A stretch of 64,000 nucleotides of DNA from an uncultured Rickettsiales bacterium (GTDB lineage Bacteria > Pseudomonadota > Alphaproteobacteria > RF32 > CAG-239). The position numbers were made by a program, and so were the translations under genes. The DNA lies in the NCBI GenBank assembly GCA_900551865.1, contig URXV01000007.1, positions 20,041 to 84,040 of the forward strand, written 5' to 3'. Below, one piece after another: positions 1 through 8,872 of this stretch; within the stretch, counting starts at the first letter, position 1; every line of letters begins with the position of its first letter. A model generated the notes under the pieces. That model did no database searches and was not told the origin of the DNA. It saw only the letters and a program-made list of their open reading frames with translations.

Positions 1-1
1 G

Positions 2-1591
2 TTAAACGAACATATTAAAAGCCGCCTTCAGTCGCTGAAGGATTACCGGAAAGATTTGGAGCCGTTTTGGAAAAAGCTTGCGGAAATGTGTTCCTTTTCG
101 CCGGAAATCTGGACGGAGGACAAACGGAGGCGGCGGCAGAACGTTTTTGACAATACGCCCCGGAATGCGCTGACGTATTTTTCCGCGTCCTTTAAAAGCG
201 TTTTGGTGCCGACAACGCAACGCTGGCACCGCCTGAAGTCGTCAAAGCCGGAATGGGAAAATAACGACGCGGTTAAGGCGTATTTGCAGTATGCGACGGA
301 TTTGTTATTCCGGGTACGGTATGCGCCTTCGTCCAATTTTGCTTCGGAAAGCGATGTGCTGTTTAATCAGCTCGGCATTTACGGTACCGGGTACTGGTCG
401 GTTGAGGAAAATGTCGGCAAAGGAATAATTTACCGGGCTGTTCCAGCCAATGAGATTTATATCGGACGGAATCCTCACGGCGTTCTTGACACGGTTTACC
501 GCGAATTTAAGCTTTCGGCCAAGGACGCATACGAGCTTTATGGCGATGCCGTGTCTGACGACATAAAAAAATGCCTCTCAAAGGAACCGGGACGCCAGTT
601 TTGTTTTGTGCATGCCGTAGAGCCGAGAAAAGACCGCAATCCGCGGGCAAAAGACTATACCGGAATGAAATATGCCAGCTATCATCTTGAGGTGGAGAGC
701 GATAAGGTCATCAAAGAGGGCGGTTATCGGACAATGCCTTATATGGCGCCGCGTTTTCTGGCGCTGGAGGGAACGCCTTACGGCGACAGTCCGGGGTTGC
801 AGGCGTTTAATGACATTCTGACCGCCAATGAGATGGGAAAGACCATTTTGCGTACCGGACAATTGCAGGCCAATCCGCCGGTTCTGGTCGGAAATACGAT
901 GCTTGATTCTGGAAAGCTGGGTCAGGCGGGCGCGATTATCCGCGGCGGTATGGACAATCAGGGGCGGCCGGTAGCGGCGTCTATGCAGTACGGCAACAAT
1001 CTTGCCATTACGCTGGAAATGCAGCAGGACGTCAGGGCTTCAATCAATCAGGCCTTTTTAATCCCGTTGTTTCAGGCATTGACGCAGGACAAGGAAATGA
1101 CCGCGACCGAGGTGGAAAAACGCGAAGTCGAAAAGGCGATGCTGCTGGCGCCGATGTGCGAGCGGATAGCGGCGGAATGGCTTTATCCGATGATAACCAG
1201 AGAACTGGACATCCTTTCGCAGTACGGGTTGCTGGACGGAGTTCCCGACGAATTGCTGGAAGACGGTTCCATTGCGATTGAGTTTGAAAATCCGGCGGTG
1301 CATATGCAGGAATCGTCCCGCATCCTCGGCTTATACAAGACCATAGAAGCGACGATGACGATGGCACAAGCCGACCCAAGTTCTCTTGACATTCTGAACT
1401 TCCCCGAAGCCCTGCGGCAGATTGCCGATTATTACGACGTTGACGTGGCGGCGATAAGGTCGCGCGACGAGGTTGCGGCATTGGGACAGCAACGGGCGCA
1501 AGCACAGGCGGCAGAGAATTTGCTTAATGCCAGCGAAGTCGTTACCAAATCAATGAAAAATCTGAAAGGTACGGGGTTTGGCTGGGCGTAA
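2..1591 (+). CDS. Podovirus head-tail connector (portal) protein, 5' end cut off
   Basis: Portal of a T7/BPP-1-like podovirus: the dodecameric ring at the capsid vertex through which DNA is packaged and ejected. The frame is open from base 2, and the residues before the first possible start (TTG at 56) already match the family opening (basic helix, then EPFWKKL), so the true start lies upstream of the window. Visible family traits are the early KRRRRQNVFDNT stretch, a conserved region around the FASES/LGIYGTGYW segment, and a Gln/Ala-rich helical C terminus. The visible part is about 530 residues, normal for the family. It heads the structural block, in the usual order before scaffold and capsid. 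A terminase large subunit would be expected just upstream. The family assignment comes from pattern recognition only. Confidence 0.85.
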   Translation, partial: LNEHIKSRLQSLKDYRKDLEPFWKKLAEMCSFSPEIWTEDKRRRRQNVFDNTPRNALTYFSASFKSVLVPTTQRWHRLKSSKPEWENNDAVKAYLQYATDLLFRVRYAPSSNFASESDVLFNQLGIYGTGYWSVEENVGKGIIYRAVPANEIYIGRNPHGVLDTVYREFKLSAKDAYELYGDAVSDDIKKCLSKEPGRQFCFVHAVEPRKDRNPRAKDYTGMKYASYHLEVESDKVIKEGGYRTMPYMAPRFLALEGTPYGDSPGLQAFNDILTANEMGKTILRTGQLQANPPVLVGNTMLDSGKLGQAGAIIRGGMDNQGRPVAASMQYGNNLAITLEMQQDVRASINQAFLIPLFQALTQDKEMTATEVEKREVEKAMLLAPMCERIAAEWLYPMITRELDILSQYGLLDGVPDELLEDGSIAIEFENPAVHMQESSRILGLYKTIEATMTMAQADPSSLDILNFPEALRQIADYYDVDVAAIRSRDEVAALGQQRAQAQAAENLLNASEVVTKSMKNLKGTGFGWA

Positions 1592-1609
1592 CATTGGGGA
1601 GCAACGGAA

Positions 1610-1957
1610 TTGAGTTCTAAAAGAAATATTAAACACGAATACTCCGTAACAAAGGCTTTCAGGGATTTGTTTCTGCAAGACGGCAAGTTAAAGCCGGAAG
1701 CGGAAATAGTCCTTGCCTATTTAAGGGACGAGTGCAATGCAAGGGGCGAAATCGGACATAACGGCGTACCTTGTTTGTATGACGCCAACTGCCGTTTTGA
1801 CGTTGGTTCGGCAGCTTTCCTTTTAGGGCGCCGCCGGGTGTTTGACCTGATTGTCAAGCATCTGGCGATGGATGAAATTCAGATATTCAACCTGCTTTCG
1901 GCACGGCAGCGGCAAATGGACGAATTTCAGATAACCGAAGAAAACATCAATTTATAA
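1610..1957 (+). CDS. Bbp19-like phage structural-region protein
   Basis: A 115-residue protein starting at TTG, with a GGGGAG ribosome site about 8 bases upstream. The central pattern (VLAYLRDECNA, then an aromatic residue, then FDVGSAAFLLGRRRVFDLIVKHL) matches the arrangement I know from the small Bbp19 family of BPP-1-like phages, where a 'VLADL..C' helix precedes an 'AxxEGRRSVxLRIxxxL' helix. That family sits at this place, between portal and scaffold. Its exact role is not known to me. The position between portal and scaffold genes supports a role in head assembly. The product has no signal peptide or membrane segment. Confidence 0.6.
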   Translation: MSSKRNIKHEYSVTKAFRDLFLQDGKLKPEAEIVLAYLRDECNARGEIGHNGVPCLYDANCRFDVGSAAFLLGRRRVFDLIVKHLAMDEIQIFNLLSARQRQMDEFQITEENINL

Positions 1958-1968
1958 GGATTTTTCAG

Positions 1969-2691
1969 ATGACAGATTTAAACGAGCCGGAGGTTGGGGC
2001 GACCTCCGATAACTCAAATATGCCTCAAACAGGGACAGCGGACAAATCTTCACAATCTGCATGGGAGGGATTTTCCGATGAGGAAACAAAATACGTCGGC
2101 GACAAGGGCTGGAAAGCTCCCAAAGACCTTTTGAAATCCTATCGCGAACTCGAAAATATGGAGAGTAAAAGAATCTCTATCCCGGCGGACGATGATGCGG
2201 AAGCCTGGAACAAACTTTACGCCAAACTTGGACGGCCGGAAACAGCCGACAAGTATGACATCGGCGTTAATGACAACGATAAGGCGGAAATTCAGAAACT
2301 TATGTTTGAAACCAATCAGACCTCAAAACAGGCCAAAGCGCTGGTCGCCGGTTTTGACAAGCTGATTAAGGAAAAACAGAAAGCTGCGGACGCCTTGATT
2401 GACGCCGAAAACAAGAAACAGGAGGAAAGCGTTATTGCCGAATGGGGCGACGACGCTGAAAAAAATACGGAACTCATGAACAGAGGAGCCAAGCTTCTGG
2501 GCTTGGATGACGAAGACCTTGCCGCCGTCAGAATGACGATTGCGCCGAAAAAATACATGGAGGCGATGAAACGTCTGGGCGAGGCAATTTCGGAAGATAA
2601 CATCCCGGCAGGAAACAAAGGCGGGCATGAGGAAAAAGTTAGCTTTTTTAGTATAGCACATGAAATTATGAAAGGAAAAGACAATGACTGA
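1969..2691 (+). CDS. Capsid assembly scaffolding protein
   Basis: A 240-residue, strongly charged, helix-rich protein between portal and major capsid genes, the usual slot for the internal scaffold (T7 gp9 equivalent). The N terminus is acidic and disordered. Around residues 40-105 there is a common phage scaffold motif (FSDEETKYVGDKGW, then 'DDDAEAWNKLYAKLGRPETADKYDI'-type residues). The rest is predicted coiled coil rich in Lys and Glu. The start ATG has an AAGGA site 8 bases upstream. The end overlaps the capsid gene by 8 bases, which suggests translational coupling. Scaffold proteins direct capsid protein assembly and are lost before packaging. The assignment rests on gene order plus composition and the motif. 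Confidence 0.75.
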   Translation: MTDLNEPEVGATSDNSNMPQTGTADKSSQSAWEGFSDEETKYVGDKGWKAPKDLLKSYRELENMESKRISIPADDDAEAWNKLYAKLGRPETADKYDIGVNDNDKAEIQKLMFETNQTSKQAKALVAGFDKLIKEKQKAADALIDAENKKQEESVIAEWGDDAEKNTELMNRGAKLLGLDDEDLAAVRMTIAPKKYMEAMKRLGEAISEDNIPAGNKGGHEEKVSFFSIAHEIMKGKDND

Positions 2692-3598
2692 AGAATATAT
2701 TAGCGGCACATTAAAAGAAATTGCCATCGGTTTGGCAAAAAAACAGGAACACATGGTCAATAGCCTTCTTGAAGATACACAGATTCTTGACTTGTTGAGA
2801 TTTGAACCGGCAAGCCATGGGATGTGGAACGCTTATGAAGAGGTTACGCATATCGGAAATGTGGCAACGGTGGATATGAACTCTCCCTTGCCGAAAGCAA
2901 CGGTTGACAGTGAATTGAAAAAAGTAGATTTGCAGATTACCGGTGCTGAATTGGAAGCGGGAGAGGACACCATCGTTGCTATTGGCAAAGATGAGTATTT
3001 CGGAAAAAAAATTCCTCTGATTCTAAGACAAGCCGGTATGCAGACCGAGAAGAACATTATTTACAATAACATTCGCCAGTTTGCGATTGATAAAGGAAAA
3101 GTTAACGATGCCGGAGGCTCCGGAACCGGTTTTTCCATGATTGCATTTCGCGAAATTCCCGGTGAGAACATCGGTTTATACAATGCCCGCGGTCTTGGTT
3201 CAAAGACGTTGCTTGATATTAAAGCGATTAATGACGGAGCGCTGTATAAGAATGAAAAAGGCGTTTTGGTTTACGGTATGCGCCTGAAAGGGTATCTGGG
3301 GTATCAGCTTGCCAATAAGGATGGCGTTGCGGCGATTGTCAACATTGATAAGAGCCATATTCCGACAGCGGAAATGATTGATGACATGATTCTTTCGGCA
3401 AGAGCGGATACCGGGTCGCGCGCGTTTATTATGTGCCATCCGCGGATGCTGTCTTTCTTGAACAAGTATAAGGCTTCCGTTTTGCAGACGAATGTAACCG
3501 ACAGGGATTTCAACCGTACGATTGACACCTGGAATAAGGTCAAGATTATCACGTCTTATAACTTTGAAGACGGGACGGAGCCTCACGTTACTCTGTAA
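2684..3598 (+). CDS. Major capsid protein
   Basis: A 304-residue protein directly after the scaffold gene and before a cement-like gene, matching the BPP-1-type head cluster. It reads as a typical phage coat protein: an N-terminal helical arm (residues 1-40), then beta-rich segments with 'VDMNSPLPKATVDSELKKVDLQ', and a late helical region with 'SRAFIMCHPRMLSFLNKYK' leading to the conserved-looking C-terminal 'TWNKVKIITSYNF'. This layout is common to HK97-fold coat proteins. The start ATG follows AAAGGA and overlaps the scaffold stop. The fold is inferred from gene order and sequence texture, not shown by a search. Confidence 0.8.
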   Translation: MTEEYISGTLKEIAIGLAKKQEHMVNSLLEDTQILDLLRFEPASHGMWNAYEEVTHIGNVATVDMNSPLPKATVDSELKKVDLQITGAELEAGEDTIVAIGKDEYFGKKIPLILRQAGMQTEKNIIYNNIRQFAIDKGKVNDAGGSGTGFSMIAFREIPGENIGLYNARGLGSKTLLDIKAINDGALYKNEKGVLVYGMRLKGYLGYQLANKDGVAAIVNIDKSHIPTAEMIDDMILSARADTGSRAFIMCHPRMLSFLNKYKASVLQTNVTDRDFNRTIDTWNKVKIITSYNFEDGTEPHVTL

Positions 3599-3637
3599 TT
3601 AACGAAATAACATTATAATACGTTTAGGAGAAAATTG

Positions 3638-4009
3638 ATGTATAAAAAAACGCTTAAAGTCTATGACGAAGACTTAAACTACGCCAATACGCCGGGCGTT
3701 GTAAACGTCGGCGGGACAATGGGAGCTCTGGCAATTAACCTTGTTGCCATTGCTGATGCCGAAACTTTTAAGGCAACGACAGTACAGGTGTTGCAGGGAG
3801 ATGCCCCGGATAATGTTACGGAAGAATGCGTAACATTTGTCAGCAAAGCCGCTTCCAATGTCAAGGCCGGCGATGTTGTGGCTTCGTTTGCATTGCCGAA
3901 AGATGTCAAGACGTTTGTTACGGCGAAACTTCTCGGAACCGGCGAAAGCAATGAAACACCCGGCGAAACTACAAACGCAAGGGTAACTCCAGAATATCTG
4001 CCGAGATAA
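3638..4009 (+). CDS. Bbp16-like capsid cement/decoration protein
   Basis: A 123-residue beta-rich protein immediately after the capsid gene. I chose ATG at 3638 rather than the TTG one codon earlier because AGGAG lies 7 bases before the ATG. The N-terminal 'VYDEDLNYANTPGVVNVGGT' and the short alternating hydrophobic strands resemble Bbp16-type capsid cement proteins, which bind the outside of the coat lattice and stabilise it. The C terminus is Thr/Glu-rich and probably flexible. A terminator-like hairpin follows the stop codon directly, so this gene likely ends the head transcription unit and should be highly expressed together with the capsid gene. Confidence 0.65.
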   Translation: MYKKTLKVYDEDLNYANTPGVVNVGGTMGALAINLVAIADAETFKATTVQVLQGDAPDNVTEECVTFVSKAASNVKAGDVVASFALPKDVKTFVTAKLLGTGESNETPGETTNARVTPEYLPR

Positions 4010-4010
4010 A

Positions 4011-4036
4011 AAAGCTGCCTGACGGCGGCTTTTAAT
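4011..4036 (+). terminator. Intrinsic terminator after head genes
   Basis: A 9-bp stem (AAAGCTGCC with GGCGGCTTT, one G-T pair) around a TGAC loop, followed by a T-rich tract. The next gene's ribosome site begins only about 15 bases later, so tail genes need read-through or a promoter I cannot see. Confidence 0.75.
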
Positions 4037-4061
4037 TTTGTTATAAAACAGGAGAGAGGCT

Positions 4062-4667
4062 TTGAATACGGAAATTATAAACAGGGCGCTGCTGAAGCTG
4101 GGCGAAGAGCCGATAAGTTCAGAGAACGAACGGCCGCATGGAATATCGTTTAACCTTATTTATGATGACGTCAGGAGAAGCCTCCTTTCTATGTATGTCT
4201 GGCGGTTTGCGGTCAAAACGGCGGATTTGGCACCGCTGGACGAGGAAACGGAAACATTCCGCCGGTATCGGTTTCTGATGCCCGGCGATTTGATTACGGT
4301 ACTCTCTGTCGGCGAGATGTATAAATTCCCGGATTTGCGGGATTTGAAAATGTCGTCGGGGGAAAGATATGTTATTTTGGGCGATAAAATAGAGGCGTGC
4401 TGCAATCCGCTGCCTTTGACGTATGTGGCAGATATTGACGATGCGACGAAATATCCGCCGCAGTTCAGGGAAGCGCTGGCAGCCCGACTTGCTTTGGAAC
4501 TGACGACCAAAATACACAAAAATCTGAATTTGTACCAGCTGCTTGAAAGCCAGTTTACGCAGGCGATAAATTCGGCGATGCAGCATAATGACATCATACA
4601 GGATACGCAGGCGTTTGGCGACAACAGCTGGGTAGCGGTACGGGAGGCTTGGGGCTATGGGGATTAA
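4062..4667 (+). CDS. Tail tubular protein A (gp11-like adaptor)
   Basis: A 201-residue protein with a TTG start after a GGAGAG site. The N terminus (IINRALLKLGEEPI) and the following 'DDVRRSLLSMYVWRFA' are hallmarks of the podovirus gatekeeper/tail tubular protein A family. In T7, 12 copies of this protein sit between portal and nozzle and close the channel after packaging. The C-terminal helices ('FREALAARLALELTTKI') also fit. The end overlaps the next gene by 11 bases, so the two are probably translationally coupled. It is complete and of normal length. Confidence 0.85.
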   Translation: MNTEIINRALLKLGEEPISSENERPHGISFNLIYDDVRRSLLSMYVWRFAVKTADLAPLDEETETFRRYRFLMPGDLITVLSVGEMYKFPDLRDLKMSSGERYVILGDKIEACCNPLPLTYVADIDDATKYPPQFREALAARLALELTTKIHKNLNLYQLLESQFTQAINSAMQHNDIIQDTQAFGDNSWVAVREAWGYGD

Positions 4668-5889
4668 ACCGGCATTAACGCAGTTTAACGGCGGGGAAAT
4701 TTCGCCGCAGCTTGAAGGCAGGCTGGACTGGGATAAATACAATTATTCGGCAAAGCTCTGCAAGAACTTTATTCCCTTAATTGAGGGGAGCCTCCGGCGG
4801 CGCGGCGGCAGCCATTTTGTCGCGCTTAGGAAACAACTGGGAAAAATTAATCTTAACATTACAATTTTGGGAACGACGGAAAATAATCCGCCTGTGCTTA
4901 AAATCAACGGTCAAGTCTGCGAATTAAAATATGTCGAGATGTTTCCGGGGAACATTCCGCAGTATTTAAGCCTTGGAATTGTGGTTGACGATGGCAGCCG
5001 GGTTGATATGGAAGTCAGTTGTCCGGGGTATGAAAAATATATTGAAACCTTTACGGCTTCAGCCGATACGGCGACCAGAACGGTAACGCTTAAAGAAATC
5101 GGCGAAAAAGACGTTACGCTGACAGTGGTTAAGTTTTCTGATGAAGCGACACTGTTGCTGAACTCGGTTGAACGCGACACGATTACCGTCAAAGACGGGC
5201 AGGCGATAAACTGGACGGCCGTGTATGAAGGAGTGAGCGGCAGCGGAATAATTTATATATATGAAGATACGACATATTATCTTTTATTTAACAACGGACG
5301 GCTGACGATGGTTCCTTTTGAGGGGGACGGGCTGAACATTACAGCGGAAACATCGGGAGCAATACAGCTTCCGGCCGGGAAATACCGCATTACGGGCGTC
5401 GGCGGCGGAGGAGGCGCTTATTATACGCTGTCGGTGCTTAATTATCCCGGTGCGAGCGCCGCGGCGGTAGACGCCGTATTTAACCTTCCGGCCGGAACAT
5501 ATGAATATGCCAACGGCGGCCTCGGCAAAAACGGGCGCAACTGGACTGGGGAATATGAAAACGCGGAGAATGGCGGCGATACCTATTTGAAACTTGGCAA
5601 CGAGTATATTTTTAAGGCGGAAGGCGGAGGGGGTGCCTACTTTGTGAACGGGGACGGATTTTATGGCGGCAAGGCCGGAGAATTTGAAATTAATGAAACT
5701 TATCTTGATAAACTTGAGTTCAGTTCAAACGGGATAAAGGGCGATTACGACTGGAATGCAGGCGGGTCGGGAAAAGCGGGGGCTTCGGTATATGGCGGCT
5801 ATGGCCGGGGGTCGGGAAACCGCACGGAATATATCGATTCCTATCAGGACGGAACCAACGGCGTTTTAATCCTCAAACTGGAGGGATGA
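4657..5889 (+). CDS. Tail nozzle (tail tubular B) N-terminal half carrying a glycine-rich domain
   Basis: A 410-residue protein. Residues 5-50 (FNGGEISPQLEGRLDWDKY, then NFIPLIEGSLRRRGG) are the conserved start of podovirus tail tubular protein B (gp12-like nozzle). After about residue 240 the sequence turns into a glycine-rich module (GVGGGGGAY, GGGGAY, GGSGKAG, GGYGRGSG) ending in NGVLILKLEG. That pattern is typical of glycine-rich phage adhesin domains and is not expected in the nozzle. The continuation of the nozzle is in the next gene, whose start codon overlaps this stop (ATGA). The nozzle is therefore encoded as two polypeptides, with an adhesin-like domain ending the first. Whether the two halves reassemble is unknown. 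The first half is certain as family, the domain call is likely. Confidence 0.75.
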   Translation: MGIKPALTQFNGGEISPQLEGRLDWDKYNYSAKLCKNFIPLIEGSLRRRGGSHFVALRKQLGKINLNITILGTTENNPPVLKINGQVCELKYVEMFPGNIPQYLSLGIVVDDGSRVDMEVSCPGYEKYIETFTASADTATRTVTLKEIGEKDVTLTVVKFSDEATLLLNSVERDTITVKDGQAINWTAVYEGVSGSGIIYIYEDTTYYLLFNNGRLTMVPFEGDGLNITAETSGAIQLPAGKYRITGVGGGGGAYYTLSVLNYPGASAAAVDAVFNLPAGTYEYANGGLGKNGRNWTGEYENAENGGDTYLKLGNEYIFKAEGGGGAYFVNGDGFYGGKAGEFEINETYLDKLEFSSNGIKGDYDWNAGGSGKAGASVYGGYGRGSGNRTEYIDSYQDGTNGVLILKLEG

Positions 5890-7958
5890 TGTCAATTCTG
5901 AAAACAAGCATTATTAACAAAAGCAACAGTTATGTTATTGAGTTCGGGCATAAGTATATACGCTTTTATGCCAACCATGGCATCTTGCTGCAAGATTCGG
6001 GCGATGTTTATGAAATATCGGCACCGTATCTTCAGGACGAAGTTGACAGTATCAATACCATTCAAAACGGAGATTATGTTTATATTTTCCATCCCAACCA
6101 TCCGATACGGACTTTATTGAGGATGTCTTTTAACACTTGGATATTGGGCGAGTTTGTTTTGAAAAACGGGCCGTGGGAAAGCGTTAATACGACGGAAATC
6201 GGCCTTAAGGCAAGCGCGGAAACGGGGGAAATAACGCTGACGGCAGACAGCGGCATCTTTTCGGACACGGACGAGGGGCGGCTGGTGCGGCTGACGGTAT
6301 ATGATTCCAACACGCGGCACTGGACGTCCAAAACCTCGGTGCAGAAAGATGAAATCCGCATTTCCGACGGCAAATACTATCAGGCGGTTGAGGCGGGTAC
6401 GACCGGCGACAATACGCCCAGCCATACCGAAGGAACGAGGAGCGATGGGGCAGTACAATGGACGTATCTTCATGCCGGGTACGGCATTGCCCGCATTACC
6501 GAAGTTACGGATGACAAAACGGCCAAAGCGGAGGTAACGTCGCGAATGCCTGATGAGGTTGTCAGCAGCCCGACGGTTTACTGGGAGCTGGGGCTGCTGC
6601 ACAAGGGCAGGTATCCGATGACGGGAGATTTTTTCCGCGGCCGGTTCGCCTTTATGCTGGACGATGCGGGAATCCCGAAAGTCTGTTTGTCCTGTTCGGA
6701 CGATTATAACAATTTTGCTGACAAGGAATACGGCGAAGTTCTGGCGACAAACGCGATTACGGTTCCGGTTACGAGCGGCAGATACAACGAAGGGCGATGG
6801 CTTTGTTCCGGGAATGTCCTGTTTGTCGGTACGAATACGGGGGAATTTTATATTGACGCCTCTTCTCCGGCTTCTGCATTGTCGCCGGACAATGTTGTCA
6901 TTAAACAAATATCTTCTGTCGGTTCGCTTCGTATTAATCCGGTCAAAATCGGGGCGCACGTTTTGTTTGTTACGGCCAGCGGGAGTTCTTTCCGCGATAT
7001 AGTCTATTCTTATGAAAATGATGCGTATGACCCGATAGACCTGTCGATTTGGGGAAAGCACCTGCTGCAATCCGGGATTGTCGACATGGCGTATCAGGAA
7101 TATCCCGACAAGATTGTCTGGTTTGCGCTGGAAGACGGCAGACTGGCAGGAATGACGTTTTCATCCGAGCAAAAAGTATTTGCGATGCATCAGCATTATC
7201 TTGGCGGAAAAGTCAGGAGCCTTGCGGTTGTTCCGAACCCCGACAATACGTTTGACGATTTGTGGCTGGAAGTCAGCCGGACGGTGAACGGCAGGGAAGT
7301 CCGCAGCATAGAGTGGCTGGATTACGGCGTTCCGGTTGTTTATCCCGATGCGATACGCAACATGACGAACCTTGACGAAAAAGAAAAGGCCGAGGTGCAG
7401 TATATGAAGGAGAACGCTTTTTTTGCCGACGGGGCATTGACTTGGGAGAGAAAGGCGGGAAGCACAGCAACGAAACTGACCGGGCTGGAACATCTGGAGG
7501 GAAAAGAAGTTGTCATAATGGCGGACGGGGCAGAGTGCGAACGACAGGTTGTGTCCGGGGGAAGCATTGCCATCAGTGCGACGGCAAAACGGGTTATGGC
7601 GGGATTGCCGGTGGAAAGCGCCTATATTCCGCAGACGCTTTATATTCCGGGGAATAACGGGCAGGGCGTCGGCGATGTGCAGCGCATAAACCATGTAACG
7701 CTGATGTTATGGCGGACGCTGGGCGGCAAAATCGGAAAGAATTTCAGCGGGTTGCAGGATATTTACTTTCGCCTGACAGACGATGCCATGAACGAGAGCG
7801 CGCCGCTTTATACGGGCAACAAGGAGATTCCCGTAAGCTTTAACACGTCAACCATTAAGGAAAAAGGAGCGCAAATTCTGATTTACAACGATTCGGCGTT
7901 TCCGATGAATATTCTGGCGATTGCGCCGAAAATGACGACTTCGGGGAACGGGCTATGA
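5886..7958 (+). CDS. Tail nozzle (tail tubular B) C-terminal half
   Basis: A 690-residue protein starting with tandem ATGs, the first overlapping the preceding stop. The opening 'SYVIEFGHKYIRFYANHGILLQ' followed by 'YEISAPYLQDEVDSI' and 'VYIFHPNHPIRTL' is what normally follows the N-terminal part of a gp12-like nozzle in one continuous chain. Later conserved stretches include the 'FFRGRFAFMLDD' region, the 'YNEGRWLCSGNVLFVGTNTGEF' beta-propeller-like blade and 'LWLEVSRTVNGREVRSIEWLDYG'. Six such proteins would form the tail nozzle. There is no sign of a frameshift: the split is clean, with coupled start and stop codons. Confidence 0.8.
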   Translation: MMSILKTSIINKSNSYVIEFGHKYIRFYANHGILLQDSGDVYEISAPYLQDEVDSINTIQNGDYVYIFHPNHPIRTLLRMSFNTWILGEFVLKNGPWESVNTTEIGLKASAETGEITLTADSGIFSDTDEGRLVRLTVYDSNTRHWTSKTSVQKDEIRISDGKYYQAVEAGTTGDNTPSHTEGTRSDGAVQWTYLHAGYGIARITEVTDDKTAKAEVTSRMPDEVVSSPTVYWELGLLHKGRYPMTGDFFRGRFAFMLDDAGIPKVCLSCSDDYNNFADKEYGEVLATNAITVPVTSGRYNEGRWLCSGNVLFVGTNTGEFYIDASSPASALSPDNVVIKQISSVGSLRINPVKIGAHVLFVTASGSSFRDIVYSYENDAYDPIDLSIWGKHLLQSGIVDMAYQEYPDKIVWFALEDGRLAGMTFSSEQKVFAMHQHYLGGKVRSLAVVPNPDNTFDDLWLEVSRTVNGREVRSIEWLDYGVPVVYPDAIRNMTNLDEKEKAEVQYMKENAFFADGALTWERKAGSTATKLTGLEHLEGKEVVIMADGAECERQVVSGGSIAISATAKRVMAGLPVESAYIPQTLYIPGNNGQGVGDVQRINHVTLMLWRTLGGKIGKNFSGLQDIYFRLTDDAMNESAPLYTGNKEIPVSFNTSTIKEKGAQILIYNDSAFPMNILAIAPKMTTSGNGL

Positions 7959-8368
7959 TAAGGCATTTTCAACAGGGCGATTTGGAAAAAATCAAAGTCC
8001 AGTCGGAACAAAAGGCGGAAGACAGAGAACATTGGCATCTGTTTGACGACGAAGATACGATTGTCTTTGCGGACGGCGAGAGGGTGCTGGCGATTGTCAG
8101 GCCGTTTTTTGAAAACGGGGGCAGGGTCTGGCTGGCTGCGCTTATCGGCGCGGACTGCCGGGACAAGGCGGTAGCGATGTTTCGCGAGATGAAGGCGGTT
8201 ATCGACGGCTTTTTTATAAACGGCGAGGCGCAGCGCGTGGAAATGACTACGCAGGCGGGGTTTACGCAGGCGAACCGGTTGGCGCGGATGCTGGGTTTTG
8301 AACAGGAAGGAACGATGAAAAAATACTTTAACGGAATTGATTTTAACCTTTGGGGGAGGACGGAATAA
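7955..8368 (+). CDS. GNAT-fold gp13-like phage protein
   Basis: A 137-residue protein overlapping the nozzle stop (ATGA). It has the texture of a degenerate GNAT acyltransferase fold: 'ADGERVLAIVRPFFENGGRVWLAALIGADCRDKAV', followed by a helix and the late 'NRLARMLGFEQEGTMKKYF' strand-helix typical of this fold's C terminus. Small GNAT-like proteins of this kind (T7 gp13 family) are common between nozzle and internal virion genes in podoviruses. Whether they catalyse acetylation is not known. The gene is complete. Confidence 0.6.
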   Translation: MIRHFQQGDLEKIKVQSEQKAEDREHWHLFDDEDTIVFADGERVLAIVRPFFENGGRVWLAALIGADCRDKAVAMFREMKAVIDGFFINGEAQRVEMTTQAGFTQANRLARMLGFEQEGTMKKYFNGIDFNLWGRTE

Positions 8369-8838
8369 TGTCGGCAGGAGCAATCGGCGGCTTGAGCGCA
8401 GTGAGCGGTATTCTTAACGGATTCGGCGCTTTGCAGGAAGGGAATTTTCAGGCTTCGCAGTATGGCAACAATGCGGCGGTATTGCGGCAGAATGCTTATC
8501 GGACGCGTTTGGAAACCGCCATAAACGAAGGACGGTTGCGAACCGGGAACCGGCAGGTAATGGCATCTAACGAAGCGGCGGCGGTTGAACAGGGAATGGC
8601 CGGAAGCGCAACGACGGCCGGCGTTTTGGGGCAACAGGCGACGGTTTTGGAGCAGAATGCCCTTGATTTGCGTTATAAGGGTATATCTTCGGCGCAAAAT
8701 ATGGAAGCGCAGGCCTACTACCTTGAACAGATGGCGAAAGCCGCGAAAAAGAAAGGCAAGGCCAAATTCGGCATGAGCCTTTTGACGGCGCCGCTTTCTT
8801 TTGCACAAGGCTTTACATCAGCGGGAGGGAAATGGTAA
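8368..8838 (+). CDS. Small internal virion protein (gp14-like)
   Basis: I chose the ATG at 8368, which shares bases with the preceding stop (TAATG) and has GGGGGAGGA upstream. An earlier TTG in the same frame at 8350 is less likely. The 156-residue product begins with a Gly/Ala-rich hydrophobic stretch (GAIGGLSAVSGILNGFGAL), followed by long Gln/Ala-rich helices and a basic, amphipathic end. This is the usual look of the small core protein that inserts into the host membrane during DNA ejection in T7-like phages. The call rests on position (before two large internal virion genes) and composition. It appears to end a transcription unit. Confidence 0.6.
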   Translation: MSAGAIGGLSAVSGILNGFGALQEGNFQASQYGNNAAVLRQNAYRTRLETAINEGRLRTGNRQVMASNEAAAVEQGMAGSATTAGVLGQQATVLEQNALDLRYKGISSAQNMEAQAYYLEQMAKAAKKKGKAKFGMSLLTAPLSFAQGFTSAGGKW

Positions 8839-8844
8839 ATCAAA

Positions 8845-8864
8845 GGGCGGGATTGCTCCCGCCC
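8845..8864 (-). terminator. Strong hairpin, best read as a minus-strand terminator
   Basis: A perfect 8-bp GC stem (GGGCGGGA / TCCCGCCC) with a TTGC loop. On the plus strand no T tract follows. On the minus strand the stem is followed by TTTGATTT, so it could terminate a minus-strand transcript carrying the small peptide gene at 8873-8944. Confidence 0.5.
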
Positions 8865-8872
8865 CACCATAA

